A DNA stretch of 64,000 nucleotides from Cyclobacterium lianum (lineage in GTDB: Bacteria; Bacteroidota; Bacteroidia; Cytophagales; Cyclobacteriaceae), in contig NZ_FRCY01000003.1 in the NCBI RefSeq assembly GCF_900143075.1, positions 310,001 to 374,000 of the forward strand, in the 5' to 3' direction. Of this stretch, positions 62,394 to 64,000 are shown one piece after another. The notes beneath the pieces were generated by a model. The model was not told the DNA's origin. It was given only the letters and a program-made list of their open reading frames with translations, and did no database searches. Made by a program: the position numbers and the translations under genes. The stretch's first letter is position 1; each line of letters opens with the position of its first letter.

Positions 62394-64000
62394 TTATTCC
62401 TCACTCAACTCGTATTTCAGCGTTTTCCCCTTTTCAATAGCTGGAATACCTTCCTTCATCCATAGTGGCTCCGGTGCCCCCTTCAGGTAGTGGTCAAAAA
62501 ACTGAGAAAGCCGGATACTCAGATCCTTTTTGTTTTTGCGCTCCCTGAGATTGTGGTCTTCACCGTTGTATACCAGCAGCCAGGAAGGAACACTGTTTCG
62601 CTTCAACGCCATAAAAAACTCAATCCCCTGATACCAGGGTACGGCACCGTCGGCGTCATTGTGCATGATCAAAGTGGGCGTCTGGATCCGGTCTGCATAG
62701 AATAAGGGAGAATTTTCCAGATAATGCATGGGCTTTTCCCAAAGTGTACCACCTATTCTGGACTGGGTTTGCTCATATTGAAACATGCGGCTCATGCCGC
62801 TGCCCCAGCGGATACCCCCGTAGGCGGAAGTCATGTTGGCTACCGGAGCACCAGCCCCGGCGGCTTTAAACATGTTAGTTCTGGTGATGATATAGGCTAC
62901 CTGATATCCACCCCAGCTCTGCCCCTGGATGCCGATATTGGCCGGATCGACAAATCCCTTAGCAATCATGGCCTGCACTCCGGGCACCACACAATCGTAG
63001 GCGCTGGGACCGGGCAATCCGATTTTGTATTGGATGTCAGGTACAAAAACCAAATATCCGTTACTCACGAAAAAGGGGATATTGATAATAGAGGCCGAAG
63101 GTACGGGGGCCCGGTACCGGTTTAGTGTAGTCGAACTCCTCTCATAAAAATAAACCATCATGGGGTACTTTTTTTCCGGATCAAAATTCTCCGGTTTGAA
63201 AAGTAATCCATCCATCATGTCGCCATCATGAACACGGTAGCTTACCAGTTCTGCACTCCCCCATAAAATGTCCTCTTGCTGTGGATTGATATGGGTAAGC
63301 TGTCTGCTGTTTTTGAACGGACCAGTGGCAAGGTATACATCCGGAGGATGGGAAAATGTCGATTTTTGGTAAAGGTAATTTGAACCATTTTCAGCTCTTT
63401 TCAACCCATCAAAAGCCGCAGCACCGAAAACCAGCACTTCAGGGTCCTGCCTTCCACAGGCATCAGCAATAAAAAATCCACTCTCCATAGTATTCATATC
63501 CATTCCGCTAAAAACCAGTTTCTGGTCTAAATCCACGAAATGCACATCCGGGTCCAGGTCGATCAGGCGATATCTGACCTGGTTTACATCACCATGTCCA
63601 TTGCTTAAATTTACGGGAGCTTCCTCTCCCTTCGGATCGATTTTCCATATATCATATTTCCCATTTACCAGAAAATACCGATCATCTGCCGACCATCCGG
63701 CATGGCCATTGCTTCCGGGAAAAGATGGGCTGTCGTGCAGGTCATCATAAAAAATATCCTCTAAGCCGGTAGTCAATGCTATTTCTTCTTTGGTTTTCAA
63801 CACGTAGGCCATCCAGGTACTGTCAGGATTACTGTACCAGAATGCGTATCTGCCACCCGGAGATATCCTCGGACTCCCCACTACTTCCCTGGCCAACAAA
63901 TCCACTTGTCCGGTCTTTACCGATACCCTGCTTAAGTCCTTTCCGATTTGTATATTCCAACTGTAATTTTTCCTGTAGGGACGGTCATTCAGAGCAATCG
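62394..64000 (-). CDS. S9-family prolyl oligopeptidase-like peptidase, 5' end cut by the window
   Basis: The frame is open to the window edge at 64000, so at least 535 residues are seen and the start is outside; the GTG at 63905 is internal. The visible part has the end of a beta-propeller (SPGGRYAFWYSNPDSTW, WSADDRYFLVNGKYDIWKID) and an alpha/beta-hydrolase domain. Catalytic residues are Ser in GQSWGGY, Asp in HNDADGAVPW and His in GEDHNLRER. Such exported enzymes cleave oligopeptides after proline or other residues. It lies convergent with the LacI-type gene, 191 bases past its end. No link to glycan use is evident. Confidence 0.93.
   Translation of the reverse strand, partial: IALNDRPYRKNYSWNIQIGKDLSRVSVKTGQVDLLAREVVGSPRISPGGRYAFWYSNPDSTWMAYVLKTKEEIALTTGLEDIFYDDLHDSPSFPGSNGHAGWSADDRYFLVNGKYDIWKIDPKGEEAPVNLSNGHGDVNQVRYRLIDLDPDVHFVDLDQKLVFSGMDMNTMESGFFIADACGRQDPEVLVFGAAAFDGLKRAENGSNYLYQKSTFSHPPDVYLATGPFKNSRQLTHINPQQEDILWGSAELVSYRVHDGDMMDGLLFKPENFDPEKKYPMMVYFYERSSTTLNRYRAPVPSASIINIPFFVSNGYLVFVPDIQYKIGLPGPSAYDCVVPGVQAMIAKGFVDPANIGIQGQSWGGYQVAYIITRTNMFKAAGAGAPVANMTSAYGGIRWGSGMSRMFQYEQTQSRIGGTLWEKPMHYLENSPLFYADRIQTPTLIMHNDADGAVPWYQGIEFFMALKRNSVPSWLLVYNGEDHNLRERKNKKDLSIRLSQFFDHYLKGAPEPLWMKEGIPAIEKGKTLKYELSEE

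Noticed and set aside
1-64000. CRISPR arrays, tRNA/rRNA genes, integrases or insertion sequences
   Set aside because: I found no regularly spaced repeats, no cloverleaf or rRNA sequence and no intact transposase; mobility of the region cannot be claimed from this window.

Overview
The window is a sulfatase- and SusC/SusD-rich glycan-uptake region of a Bacteroidota chromosome. The basis is five SusC/SusD pairs with the SusC plug signature (VVVxGYG), three ECF sigma/FecR pairs, lipoprotein SusDs, an OMP_b-brl_3-type receptor, and promoter-like TTG-N19/20-TAnnTTTG elements. Cytophagales, perhaps Cyclobacteriaceae-like and marine, is my inference from gene style and the sulfatase load; no rRNA or housekeeping marker is present to prove it. 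No tRNA, rRNA, CRISPR array or intact insertion sequence was seen.

Layout. (1) 0.4-14.7 kb: a + strand GH10-type glycosidase converges on block A, which reads on the - strand as PhoD phosphatase, ECF sigma, FecR, SusC, SusD, terminator, then three sulfatases. (2) 15.1-20.4 kb: block B, a SusC/SusD pair with no sigma/FecR, followed by a broken sulfatase. (3) 21-26 kb: a GlcG/HbpS-like protein, an outer-membrane beta-barrel receptor, a small barrel protein and a 74-residue membrane protein. (4) 26.1-39.9 kb: block C, two PhoD-type phosphatases, ECF sigma, FecR, SusC, SusD and two sulfatases in overlapping frames. (5) 40.1-48.3 kb: block D, ECF sigma, FecR, SusC, SusD and one sulfatase with a variant active-site motif. 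(6) 48.7-53.7 kb: block E, a SusC/SusD pair whose leader and receptor N-terminus match block D but which has lost sigma and FecR. (7) 54.4-61 kb: porin O/P, glycerophosphodiesterase-like protein, mannonate dehydratase, Gfo/Idh/MocA oxidoreductase and a DUF6807 protein, divergent from a LacI-family regulator at 61.2 kb. (8) The window ends inside an S9 peptidase gene.

How it fits together. SusC/SusD pairs import oligosaccharides. In blocks A, C and D the SusC carries an STN domain, which in this family signals through FecR to an ECF sigma, so each block probably senses its own ligand. The sulfatases (all Cys-type, all with export signals) and the PhoD-type phosphatases would remove sulfate and phosphate esters. 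Only one glycoside hydrolase and no polysaccharide lyase is present, so backbone cleavage must be encoded elsewhere or come from other organisms. The last cluster points to intracellular uronate catabolism under LacI-type control.

Main observations. In each of the three FecR-SusC gaps there is a strong hairpin followed by a T-tract on the strand opposite to the genes, as expected for the terminator of a cis-antisense RNA against the susC leader. In block E the corresponding hairpin, the STN domain and the fecR gene have decayed together. Also notable are two matched LacI-type operators that each contain a -33 TTG, a sulfatase with CSPSL in place of CxPxR, and a sulfatase pseudogene with an internal deletion plus a frameshift.
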